Origin: Psychrobacter arcticus 273-4
Lineage (GTDB): Bacteria; Pseudomonadota; Gammaproteobacteria; Pseudomonadales; Moraxellaceae
Length of the DNA: 64,000 bases
Assembly: GCF_000012305.1 (NCBI RefSeq)
Contig: NC_007204.1
Span: forward strand, 1,426,001 to 1,490,000
Reading direction: 5' to 3'
Shown one piece after another: positions 46,613 through 57,153 of this stretch. A model generated the notes under the pieces. The model saw only the letters and a program-made list of their open reading frames with translations. It did not search any database and was not told where the DNA came from. Position 1 is the first letter of the stretch. Every line of letters starts with the position of its first letter. Made by a program: the position numbers and the translations under genes.

Positions 46613-48397
46613 TTAAGCAGCAGCGGTACTGACTGCTTGAGCAAAAGCTGATAATGCGCCTTTCAGCATGGCTGATACGGTACTGCTACAAGTACCAATA
46701 CCTGAATATACTTCACCATCTACATTTAGCTGGATATAAGCCGCCGCATTGGCATTGGTTTTATTATCGCTATTATTATCATCGTCGATACCATTTCCAC
46801 TATTGTGCTGCGGATTGATCACGTGCTCAGCGTAGTTGATGACATGTATTGCTTTGCCCGTGTGCTGCGCTAATCCATCGATAAAGGAAGATAATGGACC
46901 ATTACCTTTACCCTCAATAGTAATGGTGTCGCCATTCATCTGCACTTGACCATCAAAGTAGACCTCGCCACTTTTATTATTGACCGTATAATCTAAAAGC
47001 TCAAAACTGCCTTGCTGTAGATAGGTATCTTCAAAGGTTTGTAAAATTTCATCATTTTGCAATTCACGAGCCGCTGTTTCAGCTTGTTTTTGTACCACAC
47101 CACTAAAGTCAATTTGCATCCAACGTGGTAAGTTAAAGCCATAATTGCGCTGCAAGATATAAGCAACCCCACCTTTGCCAGATTGACTATTGATACGTAC
47201 CACATCTTGATAACTGCGACCGATATGCGCCGGATCAATTGGCAAATAGGCTACATCCCAGATGTTTTCAGTCTGCTCGACATGTTTCTCATTATAGTCA
47301 AGGCACTTTTTGATCGCGTCTTGATGTGAGCCACTAAAGGCAGTAAACACCAGCTCACCCACATAAGGATGACGTGGATGTAAGGGTAAGTTATTACATT
47401 CGCTAACGACTTGCACAATCTCGCTCATGTTACTAAAATCAAGCTCTGGATCGATACCTTGGCTAAACAAGTTCATCGCCATGACCATAATATCCATATT
47501 GCCAGTACGTTCGCCGTTACCAAGTAAGGTACCCTCGATACGATCTGCGCCAGCAAGTACACCAAGCTCAGCAGCGGCAACCGCGCAGCCACGGTCATTA
47601 TGCGTATGCAAGCTAATAGTCACATGCTCACGCTTGGCAAGGTTGCGACAAAAATACTCGACTTGGTCAGCGAATACATTGGGCATTGACGCTTCAACAG
47701 TCGCAGGTAAGTTTAATATTACCTCTTGACCATTTTCAGGCTGCCAAACATCACAAACGGCATCACAGACTTCTACTGCATATTCAGTCTCAGTTTGACT
47801 AAAGCTCTCTGGTGAATACTGGAATATCCATTCTGTTTCTGGATATTTTGCCGCATATTTCACCAATAATTTAGCACCAGTAATAGCAATCTCTTTGATT
47901 TCATCTTTATCTTTGCCATATACTTTTTCGCGTTGGATGCGGCACGTTGAGTTATAAATGTGAACAATGGCACGCGTTGCGCCTTTTAATGACTCAAAAG
48001 TACGAGCAATCAAATGTTCACGTGCCTGCACTAACACTTGCAAAGTCACGTCATCAGGCACATGATTTTCTTCAATCAATTTACGAGCAAAATCAAACTC
48101 TACTTGCGCCGCTGAGGGAAAACCTATTTCAATCTCTTTAAAACCCACGTCTACTAAGGTTTCAAAAAAACGCATTTTTTGCTCGATAGTCATCGGATCA
48201 ATCAATGCCTGATTGCCATCACGCAGATCCACACTTGCCCATATCGGTGATTTCTCAAGCGTTTTGCTCGGCCATGTGCGATCTGGCAACAAAGGCGCAA
48301 ACGCAAAAGGACGATATTTACGGAAATCGAAAGCGGCTTTTTTTGGTGTGCTCTTTGCAGCTGGAGTCACTACAGGGCGTGTTGCTTGGTCAGACAT
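46613..48397 (-). CDS. leuA: 2-isopropylmalate synthase
   Basis: A 594-residue enzyme that condenses acetyl-CoA with 2-ketoisovalerate in the first leucine-specific step. I chose the ATG at 48395-48397 (AGGA seven bases upstream) over a TTG two codons earlier. The catalytic segments are DLRDGNQALIDPM near residue 55 and the metal-binding SLHTHNDRG. The C-terminal leucine-binding regulatory domain (YIQLNVDGEVYSGIGTCSST) is present after an Asn/Asp-rich linker near residue 535, so feedback inhibition by leucine is expected. The length fits the long LeuA subclass. Confidence 0.96.
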   Translation of the reverse strand: MSDQATRPVVTPAAKSTPKKAAFDFRKYRPFAFAPLLPDRTWPSKTLEKSPIWASVDLRDGNQALIDPMTIEQKMRFFETLVDVGFKEIEIGFPSAAQVEFDFARKLIEENHVPDDVTLQVLVQAREHLIARTFESLKGATRAIVHIYNSTCRIQREKVYGKDKDEIKEIAITGAKLLVKYAAKYPETEWIFQYSPESFSQTETEYAVEVCDAVCDVWQPENGQEVILNLPATVEASMPNVFADQVEYFCRNLAKREHVTISLHTHNDRGCAVAAAELGVLAGADRIEGTLLGNGERTGNMDIMVMAMNLFSQGIDPELDFSNMSEIVQVVSECNNLPLHPRHPYVGELVFTAFSGSHQDAIKKCLDYNEKHVEQTENIWDVAYLPIDPAHIGRSYQDVVRINSQSGKGGVAYILQRNYGFNLPRWMQIDFSGVVQKQAETAARELQNDEILQTFEDTYLQQGSFELLDYTVNNKSGEVYFDGQVQMNGDTITIEGKGNGPLSSFIDGLAQHTGKAIHVINYAEHVINPQHNSGNGIDDDNNSDNKTNANAAAYIQLNVDGEVYSGIGTCSSTVSAMLKGALSAFAQAVSTAAA

Positions 48398-48614
48398 AAT
48401 CAATCCTTAGATGGCATTAGGTTTATATTTATAGTGAGGCAATCAATACCAAAATCCTGCTTTATCATACGAGATAATACTAACTTATGCCATTATAATA
48501 ACAAAGTTTACAAGGTGAATATCGGCTTTATAACAAGTATATTTGCATATTATTAGTGAAATAATCCAGATTAATCACTATAATTGGTTTAATTCACTAA
48601 TAAAAGCACTCGTT

Positions 48615-49103
48615 ATGCAACATACTCATTCTAATTATCTATTAGCTGCAGATATTGATGACACTGATAAACGACTATTACGCTTATTGCAGACCGATGC
48701 TCGTATGAGTATTACTGAGCTTGCTGAGCGTGTTAATCTGTCGGCAACCCCTTGCGCGCGCCGTGTTAAACGTTTAGAAGATAGGGGTATTATCACCGGT
48801 TATCATACCCAAACCGATGTCCAAAAACTTGGCTATCCCTTGGCAGTGTTTATTGCTATCAGTATGGACCGTCACACGGCTGACCGTTTTGAGCAGTTTG
48901 AGCGGAAGGTTAAAAGCTTTGATGAAGTCATCAGCTGCAGTATCGTCACTGGTCGCACGGAGGATTATTTAATTAAAGTACGCGTACGTGACATGGCACA
49001 CTATGAGGAGTTTTTATTACATAGGTTAAATCGTATCGAAGGCGTGGCACAAGTCCATACCAGCTTTGAGCTGCGAGAAGTATTTAGCCGAAGTATGGTG
49101 TAA
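48615..49103 (+). CDS. Lrp/AsnC-family transcriptional regulator
   Basis: A 162-residue regulator. The N-terminal helix-turn-helix is DTDKRLLRLLQTDARMSITE to NLSATPCARRVKRLEDRGII, followed by the effector-binding alpha-beta domain (YPLAVFIAISMDRHTADRFE). I chose the ATG at 48615 over a 24-codon upstream extension (TTG) without family likeness. It is divergent from leuA, so it may regulate leuA or the MFS permease in response to an amino acid (inference). Confidence 0.88.
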   Translation: MQHTHSNYLLAADIDDTDKRLLRLLQTDARMSITELAERVNLSATPCARRVKRLEDRGIITGYHTQTDVQKLGYPLAVFIAISMDRHTADRFEQFERKVKSFDEVISCSIVTGRTEDYLIKVRVRDMAHYEEFLLHRLNRIEGVAQVHTSFELREVFSRSMV

Positions 49104-49122
49104 TTATGGTGACGTAATCCGC

Positions 49123-50409
49123 TTAAATGATTGTTTGTTGCAGCCGCGTGGTTTGACGCCAGAAAAAGAACACCAAAACCAGTCCTATCAGCAGTCCTAT
49201 AGCCGCCGCCAATAACCCTGCATTAAAATTATCATTTTTACCAGCCAGCGCCACCGTCACCAATGGTCCTATGAACTGCCCTAGCGCATACGCCAACGTT
49301 GCCAGGCCCATGAGTAGGTTTGAATAAATGGGATTGATGTTTTTAATAAGTGTCAGCGTCATAGAGACCATACCGACAAAGGTCAATCCTAAAATCATGG
49401 CGTTACCATATAAGCCAATAGCGCCATCAATCCCTATAGGCAAATACATGCCAAACGCTTGCAATAATGTCAAGCCCATTAAGGTTTTAACCTCACCAAT
49501 ACGCTTGGCAAGGGCGCCCCAAATCGGGTTTGAGAGCATGGCAAAAATACCTACCACCAACCAAATAGACAGTCCAGCAGAATTTTGAGTGGTCAAGCGC
49601 TGAGCTACCATCACCGGCAAAAAAGTCGCAGACGTGATATAACCAAATCCTGCCAGCACATAACTGGTCAACAGTAAGGCAATAGGCTTACTATGACCTG
49701 CCAGCGCCTCGTATAAAGAGTGCTTAAAATTAATATAGGTTTGATATAGTGAAGAGTGTTGATTGCTTTGCGCTGTTTTTGAGCTTACTGATGTTGGGCC
49801 AGACAAAGCACTAATAGCAGACGGGCGTATGGCATACAGCAGCCATAAAACGGGCAAACCAATCATTCCAGCGACTAGCCAAATCACATCGAAATGATAG
49901 CCAAGCGTCAGTAACCACCACGTCAGTATGGCCGAGGCACTGATACCGACACCGATACCCGCATAATGTACTGCCGATAGCACCGAACGGCGCTCATGAC
50001 TAAGGCTTTGAATCACCAAAGATGAGCTTAAAATCATTGCCACACCACTTGCGATACCTGATAACAGCCGAATAACATACCATAAATTTAATGACATATT
50101 TGGCACGACCAACAGCATGGTAGTAATGACACTGACTATCGTCCATAAGATTAGCATGTGCCATGTTAAACGCTGCGGCACAAACATCGCGATAAGCGCG
50201 CCAATAAAATAGCCGATATAGTTGATTGAAGCAAGCCAACCTGCAATGGTCGTTGATAGCGACAATTGCAGCATAATATCAGGTAAAGTGGCTGTAAATA
50301 AGAAGCGCCCAAACCCTATTACCACTGCCAGACAATACATACCAATCAACGCAATCGCCGTTTCATTGGTGATAATAATAGCAGCACGGCTTTTGAGAGC
50401 AGTCATCAT
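49123..50409 (-). CDS. YbfB/YjiJ-family MFS transporter
   Basis: An inner-membrane protein of about 428 residues with twelve predicted helices in two groups of six. The N-terminal part, AVVIGFGRFLFTATLPDIM, and SINYIGYFIGAL fit the YbfB/YjiJ permeases, thought to export amino acids or other small molecules. I start at the ATG at 50407-50409; a longer GTG frame reaches 50439. Convergent with the Lrp gene. Substrate unknown. Confidence 0.83.
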   Translation of the reverse strand: MMTALKSRAAIIITNETAIALIGMYCLAVVIGFGRFLFTATLPDIMLQLSLSTTIAGWLASINYIGYFIGALIAMFVPQRLTWHMLILWTIVSVITTMLLVVPNMSLNLWYVIRLLSGIASGVAMILSSSLVIQSLSHERRSVLSAVHYAGIGVGISASAILTWWLLTLGYHFDVIWLVAGMIGLPVLWLLYAIRPSAISALSGPTSVSSKTAQSNQHSSLYQTYINFKHSLYEALAGHSKPIALLLTSYVLAGFGYITSATFLPVMVAQRLTTQNSAGLSIWLVVGIFAMLSNPIWGALAKRIGEVKTLMGLTLLQAFGMYLPIGIDGAIGLYGNAMILGLTFVGMVSMTLTLIKNINPIYSNLLMGLATLAYALGQFIGPLVTVALAGKNDNFNAGLLAAAIGLLIGLVLVFFFWRQTTRLQQTII

Positions 50410-50505
50410 GACAGAGCCATTTTGTGGCAAAAAGCACACAAATCCTTTTTGTTAGAACAGTCAAAAGTAATTATAAACGAGTGATTAAAAAAGCATTATG
50501 TCTGG

Positions 50506-50651
50506 TATAGTAAGCCCAGTATAAAAACGATACAGCGGGACTGGAATGAATTTTTTGCAGCCTCTGTCTGCGCAGGCACAGCACGCCAGAAAAATTTATA
50601 CCAGTGCCGCGTCAAAACATGATGTATCTACTTTATTTGGAATCGACTATA
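50506..50651 (+). repeat. Family A miniature element, diverged copy A6
   Basis: About 146 bases from TATAGTAAGCCCAGTAT to AATCGACTATA. The centre (TTTTTTGCAGCCTCTGTCTG, then CGCAGGCACAGCA) is shared with the other copies, but the outer arms differ (AAACGATACAGCGGGACTGG). It is an older or different subfamily. Confidence 0.8.
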
Positions 50652-50658
50652 TTTAATT

Positions 50659-52014
50659 CTATAGGACATTGAGTATTGGATGATTTTCTTGATCATTTAT
50701 CTCAGCTTTTCCTAGCATCTGCACGCGCTGATCACTAAACATATCCATATCAGGCGCAAGCGTACGCATAAAGCGGTCAAAATAGAGCATCTGCTTGGTT
50801 AATAAGGCAAAGTCACGCGGGAAATGAATACCATGACGCTTGCCGACCTCAACAATCTCTAACATCATTGTATTCAGCTCATCAGCCTGCTCTTTAGTAT
50901 TAAAAGGCACACCACTGGTAAAGGCTTTGTCCTCTGCCATGATGGTTTTCATCATACGCTGTAAATCATTACCCAATGCCACCACATCAACCTGATTGCT
51001 GCTATGGGTCATCTCCATATCTATCATATGGCGTGCCATCGCATAATAATCATTGTCCTGCATCGCTTGCATCATGCCCATGCAAGCGTGCCAGCTTTCA
51101 GCCTTTAATTTGCCGACAATACCAAAATCTAAAAATCCGATACGTCCATCGGTTAATAGCATTAAATTACCCGCATGCAAATCTGCATGGAAGCTATTAC
51201 ACAGCATAAGGCTTGCAAACCACGTATTTAGTGTATCTGCCATTACTTGCGCAGGATCAGTACAATACTGACGCATCAGAGACTCATCTACCATAGAGAC
51301 ACCGTATAAGCGACTCATGGTCAACACACGCTTGGTAGTGTGCGCTTCATATACCTTAGGTGCTACTACGCGTGTATTGCCTGATACCGCCAAAAACTGC
51401 TGGAAATCGCGAATATTTTGCGCCTCAGCGATAAAGTCTGTCTCTGCAAGCATACGCAGACGAATCTCATCGATAATTGGCGCAATACTGGCAAATCTCA
51501 TCGAAGGCATCAACAGCTCAACCAACTTAGTCACGCCATGCAATACACCTAAATCCGTCTGCATGATGGTCTCAACATCAGGCTTCTGCACTTTTAACAC
51601 AACTTCATCACCATTATGCAAACGCGCCGCATGGACTTGGGCAATAGAGGCTGACGCTAGTGGCTGTGAGTCAATATACGCAAACGTCTCTTCAAGTGTA
51701 AGACCATTAACCGCAAACTCTTCTTTTAATACTTGCTCAATATAAGCATAAGATAGCGGTGTGGTTTGATCCAAACAGCTCTGGAACGCTTGCACGTAAT
51801 CACGGGGAAATAATGACGGCGTACTGGCAATAAACTGCCCTATTTTGATATAAGTGGTGCCCAATTGCTCAAATGTTTCTTTTAGTAGCATGGCATCAGG
51901 TTTTTCGCCTTTTGCCACTCTAAGCGCTGACAGGCCAGCGATACTCACCGTTTGACGAACACGATTAACGACATTAAAGGTATGCTTTAATAAATGCGGA
52001 CGATGTATTTTCAT
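50659..52014 (-). CDS. ABC1/UbiB-family kinase-like protein
   Basis: A 451-residue atypical kinase. I chose the ATG at 52012-52014 (MKIHRPHLLKHTF) over a TTG at 52077. KxGQ motif: LGTTYIKIGQFIASTPSLFP; nucleotide segments VVLKVQKPDVE and DLHAGNLMLLTDGRIGFLDFG. UbiB-type proteins support ubiquinone synthesis, but this one lacks the usual ubi neighbours and has no clear C-terminal double membrane helix, so I give the family only. Last in a minus-strand run after moeB. Confidence 0.85.
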   Translation of the reverse strand: MKIHRPHLLKHTFNVVNRVRQTVSIAGLSALRVAKGEKPDAMLLKETFEQLGTTYIKIGQFIASTPSLFPRDYVQAFQSCLDQTTPLSYAYIEQVLKEEFAVNGLTLEETFAYIDSQPLASASIAQVHAARLHNGDEVVLKVQKPDVETIMQTDLGVLHGVTKLVELLMPSMRFASIAPIIDEIRLRMLAETDFIAEAQNIRDFQQFLAVSGNTRVVAPKVYEAHTTKRVLTMSRLYGVSMVDESLMRQYCTDPAQVMADTLNTWFASLMLCNSFHADLHAGNLMLLTDGRIGFLDFGIVGKLKAESWHACMGMMQAMQDNDYYAMARHMIDMEMTHSSNQVDVVALGNDLQRMMKTIMAEDKAFTSGVPFNTKEQADELNTMMLEIVEVGKRHGIHFPRDFALLTKQMLYFDRFMRTLAPDMDMFSDQRVQMLGKAEINDQENHPILNVL

Positions 52015-52086
52015 AAAGACAACTGTGCTTATATAAAGAATATGTGAGGATGGGTAATGATAACGCTCAAAAGACAACCGATAAAA

Positions 52087-52896
52087 TTAAGAAAGGCTAT
52101 TGCAGACAGGACACTCTGTATCTTTTCGGTAGCCCATCAGCCGCTGCTGCATCTGACGACCATCCCATATTAACAGCTTATTCTTCAGTGGATTTTTGGT
52201 TAAACCTAAATATTGCAGAGCGGCATTGGCTTGTAGATTACCCATAATAGCGGTAGTACTGGCAAGCACCCCCGAATTGGCACAAGTACGCTCGTCAGCC
52301 GCCGCATCAAGTACCACTGAACCAAACACACAATGATAGCAGCCGGTACTTAGCTGTGGTTCAAACAGTGCCAATTGCCCTTGCATCGCAATAGCAGATG
52401 CCGATAATAATGGAATCTGATAACGCACACTGATACGATTGATAATATCACGAGTAGCAAAATTATCGGTACAGTCTAAGAGTAAGTCAGGCTTGCCAGT
52501 TGCCATATCAAGTAACTCATAAGCATTGTCTTCGCTCAAACGCGACACCGTACCGCGAGCCGTTATCAAAGGATTGATACGCATCAACATTTGCGCCGCT
52601 GTCAGCGCTTTAGGCTTACCGATATCATCAGGTAAAAATAGTGTTTGCCGTTGTAAGTTACTGGCTTCAATTTCATCGTCATCAATCAGATGAACGTACC
52701 CCAATCCTGCTCGCACTAAGGTTTCAGAAGCCGGACAGCCAAGCCCCCCTGCGCCTATTATGACGATACGTGATGATTTTAAACGTAGCTGCGCATCGAT
52801 ATCCCAGCCATCGAGCAATATCTGCCTTGCATAACGCAGCAGCTCATCATCTAATAACATCTCTGTTTCTACAAGCTCATTCATATTTATAACCAT
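52087..52896 (-). CDS. moeB: MoeB/ThiF-type adenylyltransferase
   Basis: A 269-residue E1-like enzyme that adenylates the C-terminus of a small sulfur carrier such as MoaD. ATP-binding IIGAGGLGCPASETLVRAG starts near residue 47, with LLLDCTDNFATR near 130; zinc-binding Cys pairs are seen in CYHCVFG and CPVCNS. The molybdopterin role is preferred, but ThiF or HesA cannot be excluded. Starts 9 bases after prmC ends; a second ATG at 52884 is possible. Confidence 0.85.
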   Translation of the reverse strand: MVINMNELVETEMLLDDELLRYARQILLDGWDIDAQLRLKSSRIVIIGAGGLGCPASETLVRAGLGYVHLIDDDEIEASNLQRQTLFLPDDIGKPKALTAAQMLMRINPLITARGTVSRLSEDNAYELLDMATGKPDLLLDCTDNFATRDIINRISVRYQIPLLSASAIAMQGQLALFEPQLSTGCYHCVFGSVVLDAAADERTCANSGVLASTTAIMGNLQANAALQYLGLTKNPLKNKLLIWDGRQMQQRLMGYRKDTECPVCNSLS

Positions 52897-52905
52897 TACT
52901 TAAGA

Positions 52906-53823
52906 TTAAAGCGAATGTTTATTAAACTGCCCAAGCGTCATTCTATCGTTTCCGCCAAAATCTTTAATCGTTCGTATATTATCGAAGTGATTGTCCGCAA
53001 ATAATTGGCGCACAGCCTGCCCTTGATCATAACCATGCTCAATCGCTAGCAGCCCGCCTACTTTTAGATATTGTGGTGCATAATAGACAATATGTTCAAT
53101 ATCAGCCAAGCCATGATTTGGGGCACTCAAAGCACTGATAGGCTCTGCTAACAAACCTGCTAAATGCTCATCCGCTTCATCAATGTAAGGCGGGTTAGAG
53201 ACAATCACATCAAATAACTGCTCATCTTGAGTAGGCAATTCGTCATACCAGCTACTATGGACAAACGTCACTTCAACAGCATTACTGACAGCATTATGCT
53301 GCGCAATTTTTAGCGCCTCTAGCGAGAAATCAACAGCAACGACTTGCCAGCTTACTTGTTTTAACGTATCAGCCAGCTTTAACTCGTGAGCCAGGCTAAT
53401 GGCAATACAACCAGAACCGGTTCCCAAATCTAGCAATCGCATTGACTTTAACGTTGGCGTTGTACTAAATGGTTGACTTTTTATCCAATCTAACACTGTT
53501 TCAACCAAAACTTCAGTATCGGGTCTGGGAATCAAGGTATGTTCATTAACGGTAAAATCAAGCGACCAAAACGCCTGTGTGCCCGTTAAATAAGCCAATG
53601 GTGTACCTTGCTGCATCTTAGTCATACCAGCATTAAATCGCTCAGTCTCACTATCACTTAGCTGATAGTTATCATCAGTTATTAAAAATAGCGCGGGTTT
53701 ATCAATGACATATAACAGCCAATCAGTTATCCAAAACTGCGGAATAGCGGCATCTGTAGCCGCTTTTTCCGCTTGCTGTTTGATTTGCCATACTGTTACG
53801 TCTGCTGCTTTTTGCGCTGTCAT
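52906..53823 (-). CDS. prmC: Peptide chain release factor N5-glutamine methyltransferase
   Basis: A 305-residue SAM-dependent enzyme (HemK) that methylates the GGQ glutamine of release factors RF1 and RF2. Motif I is DLGTGSGC (residues 132-139), preceded by LIPRPDTE (98-104), and the catalytic NPPY is at 210-213. Length is slightly above typical. Next to moeB in the same orientation. Confidence 0.95.
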   Translation of the reverse strand: MTAQKAADVTVWQIKQQAEKAATDAAIPQFWITDWLLYVIDKPALFLITDDNYQLSDSETERFNAGMTKMQQGTPLAYLTGTQAFWSLDFTVNEHTLIPRPDTEVLVETVLDWIKSQPFSTTPTLKSMRLLDLGTGSGCIAISLAHELKLADTLKQVSWQVVAVDFSLEALKIAQHNAVSNAVEVTFVHSSWYDELPTQDEQLFDVIVSNPPYIDEADEHLAGLLAEPISALSAPNHGLADIEHIVYYAPQYLKVGGLLAIEHGYDQGQAVRQLFADNHFDNIRTIKDFGGNDRMTLGQFNKHSL

Positions 53824-53870
53824 AACTGACTCTTAATAATTATATCTGTTTTATTTTTAGAACCTGCGCC

Positions 53871-55523
53871 CTATTCTGACGCACGCGGTGGCTTATTAGT
53901 GTTGGCCAAATTAGAATTTGCTTTGGTTAATTCGACACCTTTATTACTGCCACTATTACTGCCATCATCGTAAATATCATCGTTGTCACCAATGACGATA
54001 TATTTATCAACATAATAAATCAGCGCTAAAATAGGAATGCCAATCAAAAAGGTGAACATAAAGAAAAACTGATAACTGGTGCTGTCAACGATAGTGCCTG
54101 AGTAACCGCCCACCACTTTTGGTAGTAATGTCATCAGTGATGAAAATATCGAATACTGTACGGCCGTAAAGCGAATAGATGTTAAGGCAGATAAAAAGGC
54201 AATAAATACGGCACTGGCAAGACCAGCAGCAAGGTTATCAAGGATTACTGCCAAATACATATACGGCAAGCTCCCAGGATGGTATGTCAGCAGAATAAAT
54301 AATAAGTTGGTCACGCAAGCAAGGACTGCTCCAACCATCATTGCGCGCATGATACGCATTTTTTGTGCTAATAGGCCACCTAAAAAGCCACCGGCAATCG
54401 CCATAACAACGCCCACCAGTTTAACGGCGTTAGCAATGTCAATTTTAGTAAATGCCATGTCTTGATAGAAGACGTTAGAGATAACCCCTGCCACAATATC
54501 GGAGATGCGGTAAAGACCAATCAGCGCTAATAATAATAACGCCTTTTTACCGTAACGGCGGAAAAAATCAGCAATAGGCTCAATCCATGTGGTCTTAGCA
54601 AACTCTTGCTCTACAAGGTTGGCTTTTACTAAGCCGTAACCGATAGCTAAAGCCGCTGCCAAGCTCGATACCATACGCACCACTTCGATTAAGAAGCCTG
54701 CGAACACACTTTCTGTCTCAGGTAAGACCAAGCCCGCATTAGCAAATACCAATACAAAACCTATGACTGATATAGCAAATACCAATACCAGACGCGTATA
54801 TTCTGACGTTTTACGCTCAACGACCACTTGTTGTCTAATCGGCTCATGAATCACTAAGGTTGTAATAACCCCAATACCCATGACCGCTGCCATAATCCAG
54901 TAAGTATTGCGCCAAGCCTCATAGCTATAAAAGCTCTCGGTAGAACCAAAATAATCGGCTAAATATAACGCCCCAGCACCAGCGACGATCATCCCGATGC
55001 GGTAACCGGTCACATACATGGCAGACAATACCGCCTGTAGACTTGGCGGTGCCAACTCAATACGATACGCATCAATAACGATATCTTGCGTCGCTGATGA
55101 AAAGCCAAGCAGTACTGCACCCACTGCCATCAGAACTAAGCTACCTTCATTCGCTGGGTTGACACTCGCCATAATACAAATGGCCGCAATAATCATCACC
55201 TGTGAAACCAATATCCAGCTACGCCTCCGACCTAAGAGCTTGGTTAATATCGGCAATGGCACCGCATCAATCAGTGGTGCCCAAATAAACTTAAAGGCAT
55301 AACCAAGCGCAGCCCAGCTAAACATCGTCACTACGCTACGATCAATCCCTGCCTCACGTAGCCATAACGATAAGCTAGAGAAAATCAGTAAAATAGGAAT
55401 GCCGGCGACAAAGCCTAGAAACAGCATGATAATCGAACGCCGATCAAGATAAGCCTGCAAAGATTCGCCAAATGACTTCTTGGCAATGGGAGGATTGGGC
55501 GGAATAGGTTGGACAGCAGACAT
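53871..55523 (-). CDS. ampG: AmpG-family muropeptide MFS permease
   Basis: A 550-residue inner-membrane protein with about 14 predicted helices. FLGFVAGIPILLIFSSLSLWLREAG at the start and WAALGYAFKFIWAPLIDAV-type sequence match AmpG, which imports anhydro-muropeptides for cell-wall recycling and can influence beta-lactamase induction. The last 40 residues are Asn/Asp-rich and polar. It is 47 bases upstream of prmC on the same strand. Confidence 0.92.
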   Translation of the reverse strand: MSAVQPIPPNPPIAKKSFGESLQAYLDRRSIIMLFLGFVAGIPILLIFSSLSLWLREAGIDRSVVTMFSWAALGYAFKFIWAPLIDAVPLPILTKLLGRRRSWILVSQVMIIAAICIMASVNPANEGSLVLMAVGAVLLGFSSATQDIVIDAYRIELAPPSLQAVLSAMYVTGYRIGMIVAGAGALYLADYFGSTESFYSYEAWRNTYWIMAAVMGIGVITTLVIHEPIRQQVVVERKTSEYTRLVLVFAISVIGFVLVFANAGLVLPETESVFAGFLIEVVRMVSSLAAALAIGYGLVKANLVEQEFAKTTWIEPIADFFRRYGKKALLLLALIGLYRISDIVAGVISNVFYQDMAFTKIDIANAVKLVGVVMAIAGGFLGGLLAQKMRIMRAMMVGAVLACVTNLLFILLTYHPGSLPYMYLAVILDNLAAGLASAVFIAFLSALTSIRFTAVQYSIFSSLMTLLPKVVGGYSGTIVDSTSYQFFFMFTFLIGIPILALIYYVDKYIVIGDNDDIYDDGSNSGSNKGVELTKANSNLANTNKPPRASE

Positions 55524-56019
55524 AACAACTCACCAAAAATTTAGACAAAAAATACGACAGTGCGCTACCTTTTATCCAAAAACCTTATCTACTGGCAGTA
55601 TGCCATCGAGACTATCAGGATAAAAAGGGACAAAAAATCGCCTAGCTCTGTACAAAGAAAATGACATTTGCTGCAAAATTAAATTATGGTACTTGAGAAC
55701 GCCCAAATTGACTAGATATTTTTGCAATAACCACCTGATTGGAGATAGGTACTGTACCCCATATCCCAACTTCGTAATCTCATGTATCTTAACCTTTCTC
55801 AACTATAAACCACCCTCTACTTTTTTTGGTTTATTCATATTAGATTTTTATTTGACTTATTATCTGAACGATTTATCTATATTCTATATATGTATAAATA
55901 GATACCTATTTATTATATACAAGAATAATAGCTTTGTTTTACACTACAGCCTTGTTATGTTTTTTGGGCGTTTTAACTTTTATAAAGACGACTGACTCTT
56001 TATATGATGGGATTAACTT
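55524..56019. other. Divergent intergenic region ampG/cysB-like
   Basis: These 496 AT-rich bases lie between divergent genes and hold their promoters. Short frames are visible but are weak and have no family content. No repeat copy was seen. Confidence 0.45.
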
Positions 56020-56949
56020 ATGGCAATCGACGTAGTGGTCAATCAGCGGCATCTGCAAATTCAGCTTAAGCAGTTAGAGACAGTGTGGCATACAGTCATC
56101 AACGGCTATAACTTAAGTCAGGCAGCCACAGTACTGCACACCAGCCAATCAAGTCTATCAAAGCATATTGCTGCGCTTGAGAATCAGCTCAAAACTGAAG
56201 TATTTGTGCGCCAAGGCAAACGATTAACTGGACTTACGACAATGGGCACTGCGCTCATGCCGCATATTGAGTCTATCTTTGCTGAAATTCGTACGATTGA
56301 AAATCTCAGCCTCGACTTTAACAATCCAAATGTGGGTACATTGACGATTGCCACGACTCATACTCAGGCACGTTATGTATTACCAGAAGTCGTGAAAGAG
56401 TTTAAAGAGCGCTTTCCTAAGGTTAATCTCATCCTACAACAGGCAGATCCTGAAACCATCGCACAGATGGTGATACGTGGGCAGGCCGATATTGGCATTG
56501 CCACCGAGTCCTTGCTACATAACAACTATCTACGCTGCTACCGCTATTATGACTGGACGCATCGCGTCATCGTACCAAGCGATCATGAACTTGCAGGACT
56601 GGAATCTATTGATTTACCGACCCTGGCTAGCTATCCAATTGTGACTTATCACGGCGGCTTTACGGGGCGCGGCGCCATTGACAAAACCTTTAGTGACGCC
56701 GGTCTTGAGCCAGATATCGTACTGGCTGCTCTTGATGCCGATGTGATTAGTACTTATGTAGGCTTAGGTTTGGGGATTGGCATTATTGCCGAAATGGCAT
56801 TTGAGCCAAGCCATTATCAGAATCTAACGGCCATTCCGGTCGACCATTTTGGGCGCTTTACCAGTTGGATGGCAGTACGTGATGACGCAGAAATTCGTCA
56901 GTATGGTCGAGCCTTTATGGAGCTGTGTCAAAAACAATTCAACAACTAA
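56020..56949 (+). CDS. CysB-like LysR-family transcriptional regulator
   Basis: A 309-residue regulator. The winged HTH is LETVWHTVINGYNLSQAATVLHTSQSSLSKHI (residues 19-50), and the effector domain has TIATTHTQARYVLP near residue 109, a CysB/Cbl signature. CysB-type proteins sense O-acetylserine or sulfate starvation; Cbl is a close paralogue. It is 204 bases upstream of the PQQ dehydrogenase on the same strand, but a regulatory link is unproven. Confidence 0.88.
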   Translation: MAIDVVVNQRHLQIQLKQLETVWHTVINGYNLSQAATVLHTSQSSLSKHIAALENQLKTEVFVRQGKRLTGLTTMGTALMPHIESIFAEIRTIENLSLDFNNPNVGTLTIATTHTQARYVLPEVVKEFKERFPKVNLILQQADPETIAQMVIRGQADIGIATESLLHNNYLRCYRYYDWTHRVIVPSDHELAGLESIDLPTLASYPIVTYHGGFTGRGAIDKTFSDAGLEPDIVLAALDADVISTYVGLGLGIGIIAEMAFEPSHYQNLTAIPVDHFGRFTSWMAVRDDAEIRQYGRAFMELCQKQFNN

Positions 56950-57153
56950 AACACCCCTACCAAACAGCTAATCTGAACCTACCCCACCTTTACCGAAATT
57001 ATGCATAAGTGATAGAATAGAGTCTGAAACGTTATCCAACGTTTGATTTATTTTTTATAATGCATGTACTGCTGGACGCCTACACATCTAATTATTACTG
57101 GGTGTCGATCACTGCATGTTCATTTGCTCTTATGTAAACAGGTGGTACCGCTC

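Noticed and set aside
48404..48614. Leucine attenuator upstream of leuA
   Set aside because: No leader peptide rich in Leu codons with a following terminator/antiterminator pair was seen.
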